Positions 1-7,925 of a stretch of 48,628 bases of DNA are shown here, one piece after another. Position 1 is the stretch's first letter, and each line of letters opens with the position of its first letter. Position numbers and translations under genes: made by a program. Origin of the DNA: Pseudomonas sp. AKS31 (GTDB lineage Bacteria > Pseudomonadota > Gammaproteobacteria > Pseudomonadales > Pseudomonadaceae); the NCBI RefSeq assembly GCF_023634765.1, contig NZ_JAMLFX010000010.1:106216-154843 (forward strand). The letters are read 5' to 3'. The notes under the pieces are model-generated. The model saw nothing but the letters and a program-made list of their open reading frames with translations, did no database searches and was not told the origin of the DNA.

Positions 1-35
1 CCGGACTTCAAGAGCGGTGCTAGGTTTAGCCCACC

Positions 36-111
36 GCCCGTGTAGCTCAGCCGGTAGAGCAGCGCACTCGTAACGCGAAGGTCGCAGGTTCGATTCCTGT
101 CTCGGGCACCA
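36..111 (+). tRNA. tRNA-Thr (anticodon CGT)
   Basis: The 76 bases fold as a cloverleaf. The acceptor arm GCCCGTG pairs with CTCGGGC with one U-U mismatch, and the gene encodes its own 3' CCA (109-111). The D-arm is GCTC/GAGC and the T-loop is TTCGATT. The anticodon loop CTCGTAA places CGT at 69-71, so it reads ACG threonine codons. The A-C pair closing the anticodon stem and the G-A pair at 27-43 are minor irregularities; the second also occurs in the E. coli homologue as I recall it. No integrase or repeated tRNA 3' end follows, so it is not used as an attachment site within this window. Confidence 0.96.
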
Positions 112-351
112 GCTTCTTCATCTCCCCACTTCTTGTCATGCGGATTTATGTTCCGCAGGTCAGCTTTTTGTGCGAGAGATGTAAAGAGCCGTGTAATTCG
201 TCATGCAAACGTCCTATATTCGGTGCCTGCATGAGCATCGCTTAGCAGTTTTCAGATGATCCCGAATGGTTCCGAAGGCCGGTCAATCCGCGTCAGAGAG
301 ATCCTTGATGATCCAGATCCATCCTCCATTCCTAAGATCAGCGAGAACGCC

Positions 352-651
352 ATGACCGAATTAACTCAAGAGCAACGTCACGAACAAGCACTGGAAAAGT
401 ACATTCTGGACGTACCGGACCTCAAAGAAGAGATCAAGGACCTGAGTCCTGACGATCAGAAAGACCAGATCAAGTGGGCCTTCGAAGACGAGGCCGAGGC
501 TCAGGGCCTGCAACCGTGGGAACTCGCGCTCAAGTACACGAGCACGCCGGAGGAGTACGAAACCCAACGCCTCGAAATGCACAAAGAGGCGGCCGAAGTG
601 CTGGGTGTCGAATGGGACGAGTACTGCGAGATGAATAATCTCGTCGTATAA
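352..651 (+). CDS. DUF6388-type small conserved protein
   Basis: This encodes a 99-residue acidic soluble protein of unknown function. It resembles the Pseudomonas DUF6388 family, recognised from the segments EQRHEQALEKY, WAFEDEAEAQG, LQPWELALKY and HKEAAEVLGVEWDEYC. There is no signal peptide or membrane segment. I chose the ATG at 352 because the family begins at about MTELTQEQRHE; an in-frame ATG at 256 would add 32 residues that do not look like the family and has no ribosome-binding site. The gene stands alone and is convergent with nadC, with a large hairpin between them. No function should be inferred beyond family membership. Confidence 0.8.
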   Translation: MTELTQEQRHEQALEKYILDVPDLKEEIKDLSPDDQKDQIKWAFEDEAEAQGLQPWELALKYTSTPEEYETQRLEMHKEAAEVLGVEWDEYCEMNNLVV

Positions 652-668
652 AAGCAGCTACGAGTTTC

Positions 669-729
669 CAGCGGCAAGCTGCAAGTCACAGCAAAAGCGC
701 TGTGGCTTGTAGCTCGAAACTTGCCGCTG
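669..729. repeat. Large intergenic hairpin between convergent genes
   Basis: Two nested inverted repeats make a near-continuous stem. The outer arms are CAGCGGCAAG (669-678) and CTTGCCGCTG (720-729). The inner arms are AGCTGCAAGTCACAGC (677-692) and GCTGTGGCTTGTAGCT (699-714), around a short AAAA-rich loop. It fills the gap between the stop codons of the DUF6388 gene and nadC. It probably ends transcription from both sides, or is a copy of a dispersed intergenic repeat. It lacks a long T-run. Confidence 0.6.
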
Positions 730-732
730 CTG

Positions 733-1581
733 TTAAAGGCTGAGGCGCATCGACAGATCCACCGCTTTCACATCCTTGGTCATCGCGCCGATCGAGATGT
801 AATCCACCCCGGTTTCGGCGATCGGCAGCAGCGTGCTTTCGTTGATGCCGCCGCTGGCTTCCAGCTTCGCCTTGCCGCCGTTCAGGCGCACCGCTTCGCG
901 CATGTCGTCCAGGCTCAGTTCGTCGAGCATGATGATGTCGGCGCCGGCGGCCAAGGCTTCCTTCAGCTCCTGCAGACTTTCCACTTCGACTTCCACCGGT
1001 TTGCCCGGCGCGATCTTGTGCGCGGCGGCAATGGCTTGGGGGATGCCACCGCTGGCGGCGATGTGGTTTTCCTTGATCAGGAACGCGTCGTACAGGCCGA
1101 TGCGGTGGTTGTGGCAGCCACCGCAGGTTACCGCGTATTTCTGCGCCAGACGCAGGCCCGGCAGGGTTTTGCGGGTGTCGAGCAGTTTGACCTGAGTCTC
1201 GGCAACGAAGTCGGCCAAATATTGCGCACGGGTTGCAACACCGGATAGCAGTTGCAGGAAGTTCAGCGCGCTGCGTTCACCGGTCAACAGTGAGCGGGCC
1301 GGCCCTTCCAGATGAAACAACGGCTGATTGGGGTTAACCCGCTGGCCATCAACCACCTGCCAATGCACCGCGACCCGCGGATCGAGCTGACGAAACACGG
1401 CATCAACCCACGCCGTGCCGCAGATGACGGCAGCGTCGCGCGTGATGATGGTGGCTTTGGCCAGGCGTTCGGCCGGGATCAATTGCGCGGTGATGTCGCC
1501 GCTGCCGATGTCTTCGAGCAACGCACGGCGCACGTTGGCTTCGATTTCGGCGGTCAAATCGGCGAGACGTAGATTCGGCAT
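733..1581 (-). CDS. nadC: Nicotinate-nucleotide pyrophosphorylase (carboxylating)
   Basis: NadC (quinolinate phosphoribosyltransferase) converts quinolinate and PRPP to nicotinate mononucleotide, CO2 and pyrophosphate in de novo NAD synthesis. The 282 residues match the usual length. The signature RKTLPGLRLAQKYAV followed by CGGCHNHR and LIKENH is present, as are the barrel motifs EVEVESLQE, IIMLDE and LEASGGI. The start at 1581 (MPNLRLADL) has a GGAG eight bases upstream; a longer frame reaching 1665 crosses the promoter and is not credible. The gene is monocistronic. In P. aeruginosa nadC is next to ampD/ampE-type genes, as here (established knowledge). Confidence 0.97.
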   Translation of the reverse strand: MPNLRLADLTAEIEANVRRALLEDIGSGDITAQLIPAERLAKATIITRDAAVICGTAWVDAVFRQLDPRVAVHWQVVDGQRVNPNQPLFHLEGPARSLLTGERSALNFLQLLSGVATRAQYLADFVAETQVKLLDTRKTLPGLRLAQKYAVTCGGCHNHRIGLYDAFLIKENHIAASGGIPQAIAAAHKIAPGKPVEVEVESLQELKEALAAGADIIMLDELSLDDMREAVRLNGGKAKLEASGGINESTLLPIAETGVDYISIGAMTKDVKAVDLSMRLSL

Positions 1582-1608
1582 AACGGGCTCCACAAACAAA
1601 GTGGTTCG

Positions 1609-1638
1609 ATTATAGGGGCATGGCGCGAGCCAACCCAA
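1609..1638 (-). promoter_or_regulatory. Probable sigma-70 promoter of nadC
   Basis: Read on the minus strand, a perfect TATAAT lies at 1614-1609 and TTGGGT at 1638-1633, 18 bases apart. The -10 is about 28 bases upstream of the nadC start codon. The -35 match is partial. Confidence 0.55.
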
Positions 1639-1779
1639 GGCGAGAACGTGCGGGCTTGCCTGCATCCGGTCGATTTTCTTTGAGCAAACGGCGCCCGGAC
1701 AGGGTCACTGAGAGGGCATAGGGGAAACCCTGACGACTATGGCGCCGTGGGCAAGTTATGAAAGATAATCCGCCTTGCA

Positions 1780-1802
1780 TTTGACGTCATGGCTTTGACG
1801 TC
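1780..1802 (+). promoter_or_regulatory. Direct repeat TTTGACGTC upstream of the DUF1631 gene
   Basis: TTTGACGTC occurs twice, at 1780-1788 and 1794-1802, offset 14 bases. Each copy contains a TTGACG that could serve as a -35 element, and each contains the palindrome GACGTC. It lies about 140 bases before the DUF1631 start. Whether it is a regulator site or chance is unknown. Confidence 0.3.
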
Positions 1803-1813
1803 CTGATTGAACT

Positions 1814-1891
1814 TATGGGAGCGAGCCTGCTCTTTCAGTGACATTGCTGCGGCTGACACACCGCTATCGCGAGCAGGCTCGCTCCCACAGG
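1814..1891. repeat. REP pair, GAGCGAGCCTGCTC family
   Basis: Inverted arms GGGAGCGAGCCTGCTC and GAGCAGGCTCGCTCCC flank about 45 bases. This is the common Pseudomonas REP doublet (BIME-like). Related copies occur at 15575-15664, 20172-20251 and 26182-26275. Confidence 0.85.
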
Positions 1892-1938
1892 GATCCGGGT
1901 TGGCTTGACCGAACGAATCACCGTTTCAGGAGGCCTGG

Positions 1939-4119
1939 ATGCACAACGACGGGAAAGTGGTGCCTTTGCACAAGGGCGCTACCGATCAGGCGAATCACTC
2001 GCCGCTCGCCCGCCTGCCTGTGATTCTGCTTCAGGTTCGCGACAAGGCTGCTCAGCAACTGCGCCAAGGTTTGCAGGAGCTGTTCGATAACGCCGATGAC
2101 ACGCTGTTTGAAATGGCCGACCGGGCGCGCAACGACGTCGAGCAGAATATTTTTTTCGAAGCCATGCGTGACCTGCGCCTCAAGCGCAAAAACATCGAGC
2201 GCGGCTTTCTTGAGCAATTTTTCGAAGCGTTCGTCGGCCTGACGCAATACGACCCCACGCACAACACCCTGCCGCACGCCCTGGTGTACGACGAACAGGC
2301 ACCGCGCAGCGACGACATGGAGCGCAGCGTGGCAGTCGAGACCATGGTCGGTCGCGTACTCAAGCGCGACGGCTTTGCCCTCGATCAACTGACCGCGCGC
2401 CTTAACGCGCTGCTCGGCAACACTCTCGACGATCAGCACAACCCGCTCGGTCCGGCGCTGCTCTGCGAGTTCTTCCTGCAGGCCGGGCGTAATCTGGGCG
2501 TGGAGATCAAGGTCAAGCTGATCCTGCTCAAACTGTTCGAGCGCTACGTCCTGGCCGACACCGAACAGCTTTACGCCGAAGCCAATCAATTGCTGCTCGC
2601 TACCGGCGTGTTGCCCGAACTGAAGGCCGCCCCGGCGCGGCGTGCGATTGATCGTGCGCTCGCCAATGTGCACAGCGAGGAAAACGACGACACGCCGGCC
2701 GTTGATGAAGGCGTGCAGGAGGTTTTCGCCGCGTTGCAGCAATTGCTCGCGCAGGTGCGCGGCAGTGTCGCGCCGACGCTGGAGCCCAGCGTTGCGGCGC
2801 AACCGATCTCCACCCGCGACCTGCTGCGCCTGCTCTCGCACTTGCAACAATACGTGCCGACGCTGGCGGCACAGGATGACTTCGATCTGCGCAATCAGCT
2901 CGAACAGCTGCTGACCCGGGTCAGCGTCAGAAGCGGCAAATCGCGGATCGTCGGCGATGCGGACGAGGACGTGATCAACCTGATCGCCATGGTCTTCGAT
3001 TGCATTCTTGACGACCGTAATGTGCCGGATTCGCTCAAGGCCTTGATCGCGCGGTTGCAGATCCCGATGCTCAAGGTCGCGGTGCTCGACAAGAGCGTCT
3101 TCAGCCGCAGCACCCATCCGGCGCGGCGCCTGCTCAACGAAATCGCTGAGGCGGCGATGGGCTGGGGCGACTGCGACGGCGAGGCGCGCGATAGCCTCTA
3201 CCTGCGTATCGAACAAGTGGTGCAGCGCCTGCTGACCGATTTTGTTGACGATCCGGCAATCTTCTCCGAATTGCTGGCTGATTTTCTCGCCTTCACCAGT
3301 GATGAACGCCGCCGCAGCGAGCTGCTTGAACAGCGCCTGCGTGACGCCGAAGAGGGGCGAGCGAAAACCGAACTGGCGCGGCGTCGGGTCGAACGTGCGC
3401 TGAATCAAGCGTTGCTGGGCAAGATCCTGCCGCCGTCCGTGGTCACCTTCGTCCAGGACGCGTGGAGCAAAGTATTGCTGCTGACCTGTCTCAAGCATGG
3501 CGATCAGTCCGCTGAGTGGCAGGCCGATGTGCAAACCATGGAGCAATTGATCTGGAGCGTGCAGCGTCATGACGACGCTGAATCCAGCCTGCGCTTGCTG
3601 GCGCTGGTGCCAGGGTTACTCAAGTCGCTGCGCGATGGCCTGAGCAGTTCGGCGTTCGATCCATTTGCCACCAGTGAGTTTTTCAGCGAGCTGGAAGGCC
3701 TGCATGTGCGGGTTCTGGAGCGCTCCGATCAAACTGATCAGGCTTTGCCAATGGTCGAGGTGTCGCAGCAGATCATCCTGCAAACCGCTGATGAAGGTAG
3801 CGCGGCGTTGACCTCGGTACGTTTGCCCCACGATGCCGCCGGTCTGCGCCAGGTCGAGCAACTGCGCCTGGGCAGTTGGGTGGCGTTTGAGGAAGACGAT
3901 GAACACAGCCTGCGCTGCAAACTGGCGGCCATCATCGAAGCCACCGGCAAGTACGTGTTTGTCGATCGCACCGGGATGAAGGTGCTGGAGCGCAGCCGCA
4001 TCGCGCTGGCCTTTGAGTTTCAGCGTGGGACGGTGCGTGCGCTGGACGATACTTTGCTGTTCGACCGCGCACTCGAATCGGTGCTGGGCAATCTGCGGCG
4101 ACTCAATCGCGCCAAGTGA
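1939..4119 (+). CDS. DUF1631 family protein
   Basis: This is a 726-residue, largely helical cytoplasmic protein of the DUF1631 family, whose biochemical role is not established. The N-terminal half is rich in Leu, Gln and Glu helices (for example around residues 20-120). Residues about 640-700 form a short strand-rich module (LRLGSWVAFEEDDEHSLR, then KYVFVDRTGMKV) that recalls a PilZ-like barrel. I see no RxxxR and DxSxxG pair, so c-di-GMP binding is not supported. The start has a strong AGGAGG seven bases upstream. The gene lies 64 bases before ampD on the same strand, so co-transcription with ampD-ampE is possible. Some databases have mislabelled this family as thymidine phosphorylase; nothing here supports that. 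Confidence 0.85.
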   Translation: MHNDGKVVPLHKGATDQANHSPLARLPVILLQVRDKAAQQLRQGLQELFDNADDTLFEMADRARNDVEQNIFFEAMRDLRLKRKNIERGFLEQFFEAFVGLTQYDPTHNTLPHALVYDEQAPRSDDMERSVAVETMVGRVLKRDGFALDQLTARLNALLGNTLDDQHNPLGPALLCEFFLQAGRNLGVEIKVKLILLKLFERYVLADTEQLYAEANQLLLATGVLPELKAAPARRAIDRALANVHSEENDDTPAVDEGVQEVFAALQQLLAQVRGSVAPTLEPSVAAQPISTRDLLRLLSHLQQYVPTLAAQDDFDLRNQLEQLLTRVSVRSGKSRIVGDADEDVINLIAMVFDCILDDRNVPDSLKALIARLQIPMLKVAVLDKSVFSRSTHPARRLLNEIAEAAMGWGDCDGEARDSLYLRIEQVVQRLLTDFVDDPAIFSELLADFLAFTSDERRRSELLEQRLRDAEEGRAKTELARRRVERALNQALLGKILPPSVVTFVQDAWSKVLLLTCLKHGDQSAEWQADVQTMEQLIWSVQRHDDAESSLRLLALVPGLLKSLRDGLSSSAFDPFATSEFFSELEGLHVRVLERSDQTDQALPMVEVSQQIILQTADEGSAALTSVRLPHDAAGLRQVEQLRLGSWVAFEEDDEHSLRCKLAAIIEATGKYVFVDRTGMKVLERSRIALAFEFQRGTVRALDDTLLFDRALESVLGNLRRLNRAK

Positions 4120-4183
4120 TCGCGCGCCGGGGGCCGATCACGGCATACTGGGCGCCAACACAGTCGGCGTTGAAGGAATCGGT

Positions 4184-4744
4184 ATGCAGTTGGATCCCGC
4201 TAGCGGGTGGTGTCACGGGGTGCAGGTGTGCCCATCGCCCAACTTCAATGAACGCCCGGCGGGCGAAGTTTCCCTGTTGGTCATCCACAACATCAGCCTG
4301 CCACCGGCGCAGTTCGCCACGGGCAAGGTGCAGGAATTTTTCCAGAATCGTCTGGATGTCACCGAGCATCCCTATTTTGCAGGGATTGCCGACCTGCGCG
4401 TCTCGGCGCATTTTCTGATTGAACGTGACGGCAAGGTCACCCAGTTTGTCTCCTGTCTTGAGCGGGCGTGGCATGCCGGTGTGTCGGTCTTCGAAGGACG
4501 GGAAACCTGTAACGATTTTTCCGTGGGCATCGAACTGGAAGGCACCGATGATCTGCCGTTCACCGATGCGCAGTATCAGGCGTTGACGGCGTTGACCCGC
4601 CAGTTGCAAAGCGCATTTCCGGCCATCACCGGCGCCCGCATCTGTGGGCACAGCGACATAGCACCCGGGCGTAAGACCGATCCTGGCCCGGCATTCGACT
4701 GGGCGCGTTACCGCGCGGCCCTGGCACAAGAGGAAGGACAATGA
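4184..4744 (+). CDS. ampD: 1,6-anhydro-N-acetylmuramyl-L-alanine amidase AmpD
   Basis: AmpD is a cytoplasmic zinc amidase that cuts the bond between anhydro-MurNAc and L-alanine in recycled muropeptides, lowering the signal that induces ampC beta-lactamase. The 186 residues are full length. Zinc ligands corresponding to E. coli H34, H154 and D164 are H35 (LLVIHNISLP), H156 (CGHSDIAPGRK) and D166. The catalytic E117 (GIELEG) and K164 are also present. The start at 4184 (MQLDPASGW) has GAAGGA upstream; an earlier in-frame start at 4013 would overlap the DUF1631 gene. The 3' end overlaps ampE by four bases, giving translational coupling. Confidence 0.97.
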   Translation: MQLDPASGWCHGVQVCPSPNFNERPAGEVSLLVIHNISLPPAQFATGKVQEFFQNRLDVTEHPYFAGIADLRVSAHFLIERDGKVTQFVSCLERAWHAGVSVFEGRETCNDFSVGIELEGTDDLPFTDAQYQALTALTRQLQSAFPAITGARICGHSDIAPGRKTDPGPAFDWARYRAALAQEEGQ

Positions 4745-5580
4745 GTTTTCTGGTGTTACTGCTGGCGCTGTGGATCGAGAAGTTTTCGGCCCTGCGTCAT
4801 CGGGTTCAACGCGATGGCGGATGGATCCGCGAACTGAACAAACTCGAAACCAGCACGCGCCTGGCCAGACAGCCCTGGCTGGTGCTGACGATTCTGGTGC
4901 TGTTTCCGGTGGCGCTGCTGGCGTTGCTGCTATTGGTGCTGGAGCCGGTGGCCTACGGCTTGCTGGCATTGCCGGTGCATCTGCTGGTGGTGATTTACAG
5001 CTTGGGTCGCGGCGATTTGCTTGGCGGTCTCGGGCCGTTCCGTGATGCCTGGCGGCGTGAGGACTTGCAAGCCGCAGCGCACGTGGCCAAGCGCGATCTG
5101 GATATCTGCGCCGACAGCGGCGAGCAGTTGCTTGAAAGCGTGCAGGGGCATCTGCTGTGGCAGGCCTATCAGAGCTTTTTTGCGGTGATCTTCTGGTATT
5201 TCGTGCTCGGCCCGGTGGCAGCATTGGCGTATCGCCTGTTGGCGCTGGCGCAAGAACACGGGCAGAACCCGGCACTGGTCGAGCGCGCCGCGCAACTGCG
5301 GCATGCCTTCGACTGGCTGCCGGTACGCTTGTTGGCGGCGAGTCTGGCGCTGGTCGGCAATTTTGTCGCGGTCAGTCGGGTGATGCTGCATGAGTTGCTG
5401 AATTGGAACATCAGCGCTGCGCAACTGATCAATCGGGTCGGTCTCGCGGCGGGAGAGATTCCGCCTCCGGTGGTCGGGCCGGAGGGCATCAACACCCTCG
5501 ATTGCCTGTGGGAACTGCTGCTGCGTGCGGCGGTGTTGTGGTATGCCGGGTTTGCCTTGTGGACGGTTCTGGCGCACTGA
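4741..5580 (+). CDS. ampE: AmpE inner-membrane protein
   Basis: AmpE is an inner-membrane partner of AmpD linked to beta-lactamase regulation; its biochemical activity is uncertain. The 279 residues start with the conserved MSFLVLLLALWIEKF. Hydrophobic segments lie at about 1-12, 42-85, 140-170, 195-215 and 258-276, separated by a loop with YSLGRGD and FRDAWRRED. The ATGA overlap with ampD shows a two-gene operon. The gene is intact, and family assignment is secure from synteny and sequence pattern. Confidence 0.93.
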   Translation: MSFLVLLLALWIEKFSALRHRVQRDGGWIRELNKLETSTRLARQPWLVLTILVLFPVALLALLLLVLEPVAYGLLALPVHLLVVIYSLGRGDLLGGLGPFRDAWRREDLQAAAHVAKRDLDICADSGEQLLESVQGHLLWQAYQSFFAVIFWYFVLGPVAALAYRLLALAQEHGQNPALVERAAQLRHAFDWLPVRLLAASLALVGNFVAVSRVMLHELLNWNISAAQLINRVGLAAGEIPPPVVGPEGINTLDCLWELLLRAAVLWYAGFALWTVLAH

Positions 5581-5589
5581 TTCAAAGAA

Positions 5590-5624
5590 AGATCAAAAGA
5601 TCGCAGCCTGCGGCAACTCCTACG
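5590..5624. repeat. Single arm of the GATCAAAAGATCGCAGCC repeat
   Basis: GATCAAAAGATCGCAGCCTG followed by CGGCAACTCCTAC matches one arm of the inverted elements at 7824-7917 and 35659-35749. The partner arm is missing or decayed here. Confidence 0.7.
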
Positions 5625-5662
5625 AGGAGATCTGTGTGTCCCGGGCTGCGATGTCGTTAACC

Positions 5663-5689
5663 TTAAGTTACAAAACCTCCCTCCGATTT
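5663..5689 (+). promoter_or_regulatory. Sigma-28 (FliA)-like promoter of the chemoreceptor gene
   Basis: TTAAGTTA (5663-5670), exactly 11 bases, then TCCGATTT (5682-5689). The enterobacterial FliA consensus is TAAAGTTT-N11-GCCGATAA; this site matches 6 of 8 and 5 of 8 bases at the right spacing. It is 90 bases before the GTG start. Flagellar-class control suits a chemoreceptor. Confidence 0.6.
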
Positions 5690-5778
5690 GAGCTATACAG
5701 AGATGGCGTTCGATAGTGGCTATCTGCTGTCGCCCCGCGCCTGCCAATAAAAACAAGAAAAACCAAGGGAGACTTCCA

Positions 5779-7809
5779 GTGAAGAGCTTGCTCTATCCCG
5801 CCGTCTCGCTGATGAACCGTCTGAGCTTCGGCATGAAGTTCAGCCTGATCAGCGTGCTGTTTCTGGTGCCGATGCTGGTGACCAATTTCTATCTGGTGCG
5901 CGATTCCTATCGTGAATTCCAGGGCACCCGCGTCGAACTGCAAAGCCTCGATCTGCTGGGCAGCAGCCTGGCCCTGCGCCGGGATCTGGAAACCCTCAAC
6001 AACCTGGTACAGATCAACGTCACCCTCGGCCAGTCCGGCAAGGCCGGCAACGTCGAGGCGCAGATCACCACCCTTGAGCAAGCAGTGTTGGCACGCCTGC
6101 AAGGGCTGACGGCGATGACCGACGATCCTGAACAGACTCAGCTGTTCGACGGCAAACGCGATGAAATGATCGCCGCATTCAAGGCCCAGCAAGCGGAAAA
6201 TTCGTTGCAGAGCAAAAGCGCGTTGATCGGCAAATTGCTCGCCAGTTCGCAGATTTTCAGCCAGATCATCACCAGTCAGGCCGGCCTGAGTCGCGATAAC
6301 CAGAGTGACATCCGCCAGCTCAGCGAACTGGTCACCCTGATCACACCGACCGTCACGCAAACCCTCGGCGAAGGCCGGGCGATGGGCTCGTATTCATTGG
6401 GCCAGGGTTTCCTCAACAGTTCGTCGAGCACCCGTTTTGATGAGTTGCTGGTGCAGATCGAAAAACTGCAGGCCGAGTACGCGCTGAAACTGCAGGACGC
6501 CCTTGGCTCAAGCAAAGCCGCGCGGGATACCCTCAGCGCGGCGGCTGACAGCAGCAAGGCCTCGCTGAAACAGGCCAGCGAATTGTTCGAAGAACAAGTG
6601 GTGATGGCCGACACCCTCGATGCGCCGTGGCAGGCGTTTTACGATGAGGTCACCGGGCTGATCGACCGGACTTACCAGCTCAACGAAGCCACGCTGAAAT
6701 TCCTCGACACGCAATTGCAGCAGCGTCTGGCGCAGAACCGCACGCACATGGTGTTGCAAGCGGTGGCGCTGTCGGTAGTGTTCGTGCTGATTTTCTATCT
6801 CTACGGTGGTTTCTACGCCTCGACCCGCACCACGCTGAAACGCTTGGGCGCGATGATGGACAAGGTCGCGGCCGGCGATATGACTGTCAACTTCAAGGCC
6901 AGCAGTCGCGATGAACTGGGTGAGTTGGGCGAGGTGTTCAATGGCACGGTGCGCAAGATTCACGACTTGATCGAGCGCGTGGGCCAGACCGTCGCCGAGG
7001 TCGAGCGTCAGGCCGGGCAGGTCGAGAACGTTTCCGCACAGAGCAATCAGGCGGTCGCGGGGCAACGCACGCAGATCGAGCAAGTGGCAACGGCGATGAA
7101 CCAGATGTCGGCCACCTCGCTGGAAGTGGCGCGCAGTGCAGCGGCAGCGGTGAGCAGCGCCCACAGCGTCAATGACGAGACCATCAGCGGTCGCGGTCTG
7201 GTCGAATCACAGCAGGGCAGCATTGCCGCACTGGCCAGCGAGATCGACCAGTCGGTGTTGGTCATCAACCAATTGGCCAGCGACAGCCAGTCGATCAGTC
7301 GCGTGCTGGAAGTGATCAAAAGCATCGCCGAACAAACCAACCTGCTGGCGCTCAACGCTGCGATTGAAGCGGCGCGTGCCGGCGAGCAGGGACGCGGTTT
7401 TGCCGTGGTCGCCGATGAAGTACGCACCTTGGCCAAACGCACCCAGCAATCAACTGAAGAAATCGAACAGATGATCGCCAAACTGCACGGCGGTGTCGGC
7501 GCGGCCGTGAAGGCCATGGGCGTCAGCCATCAGATGGCCAATGGCACGGTCGGGCAGTCGGAAAAGGTCCAGCAGGCGCTGGAAAACATCCTTGGTGCGG
7601 TCGGTATGATCGTCGATCAGAACCAGCAGATCGCCGCTGCGGTTGAACAACAAACAGCGGTGGCCCACGACATCGATCAGAACATCGTCGAGATCAACCG
7701 CGCTGGCGAGCGCACGGCGCAAGGTGCGCATCAGACCGAAGATGCCAGCCGGGCGCTGTCAGCCCAAGTGGTAGAGCTTAAACAGCTGATCAGCGCCTTC
7801 CGCGTCTGA
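5779..7809 (+). CDS. Methyl-accepting chemotaxis protein
   Basis: This inner-membrane chemoreceptor signals through CheA/CheW. TM1 spans residues about 19-40 (FGMKFSLISVLFLVPMLV). A long, mostly helical periplasmic sensor region (about 41-322) has no recognisable PAS or Cache motif. TM2 is at about 325-345, followed by a HAMP domain (LKRLGAMMDKVAAGDMTV). The methyl-accepting coiled coil has the signalling hairpin at about 517-560 (TNLLALNAAIEAARAGEQGR, then VADEVRTLAKR). The 676-residue protein ends in LISAFRV with no NWETF-type CheR/CheB tether. I chose GTG at 5779, eight bases after AAGGGAGA; the ATG at 5716 lacks a binding site. The ligand is unknown. P. aeruginosa has a chemoreceptor at the same place after ampE. 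Confidence 0.95.
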   Translation: MKSLLYPAVSLMNRLSFGMKFSLISVLFLVPMLVTNFYLVRDSYREFQGTRVELQSLDLLGSSLALRRDLETLNNLVQINVTLGQSGKAGNVEAQITTLEQAVLARLQGLTAMTDDPEQTQLFDGKRDEMIAAFKAQQAENSLQSKSALIGKLLASSQIFSQIITSQAGLSRDNQSDIRQLSELVTLITPTVTQTLGEGRAMGSYSLGQGFLNSSSSTRFDELLVQIEKLQAEYALKLQDALGSSKAARDTLSAAADSSKASLKQASELFEEQVVMADTLDAPWQAFYDEVTGLIDRTYQLNEATLKFLDTQLQQRLAQNRTHMVLQAVALSVVFVLIFYLYGGFYASTRTTLKRLGAMMDKVAAGDMTVNFKASSRDELGELGEVFNGTVRKIHDLIERVGQTVAEVERQAGQVENVSAQSNQAVAGQRTQIEQVATAMNQMSATSLEVARSAAAAVSSAHSVNDETISGRGLVESQQGSIAALASEIDQSVLVINQLASDSQSISRVLEVIKSIAEQTNLLALNAAIEAARAGEQGRGFAVVADEVRTLAKRTQQSTEEIEQMIAKLHGGVGAAVKAMGVSHQMANGTVGQSEKVQQALENILGAVGMIVDQNQQIAAAVEQQTAVAHDIDQNIVEINRAGERTAQGAHQTEDASRALSAQVVELKQLISAFRV

Positions 7810-7823
7810 GCTGTACACAAATC

Positions 7824-7917
7824 CCCTGTAGGAGCTGCGGCACGCTGCGATCTTTTGATCTTGATTTCAAAGATCAAAAGATCGCAGCCTCGTTTCACTC
7901 GACAGATCCTACAGGGG
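7824..7917. repeat. Inverted repeat, GGAGCTGCGGCACGCTGCGATC family
   Basis: Arms beginning CCCCTGTAGGAGC and ending CCTACAGGGGG enclose a second inverted pair, GCGATCTTTTGATC and GATCAAAAGATCGC. A full copy is at 35659-35749 and a half copy at 5590-5624. It lies between the chemoreceptor and tatD, whose 3' ends converge, so it may also terminate both transcripts. Confidence 0.85.
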
Positions 7918-7925
7918 GAGATGTG

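Noticed and set aside
130..170. Terminator for the tRNA gene (GCGGA/TCCGC)
   Set aside because: The stem is only five base pairs and the T-run is about ten bases away; too weak to call.
36..350. tRNA-Thr as an integration site of a genomic island
   Set aside because: No integrase, no second copy of the tRNA 3' end and ordinary core genes follow directly.
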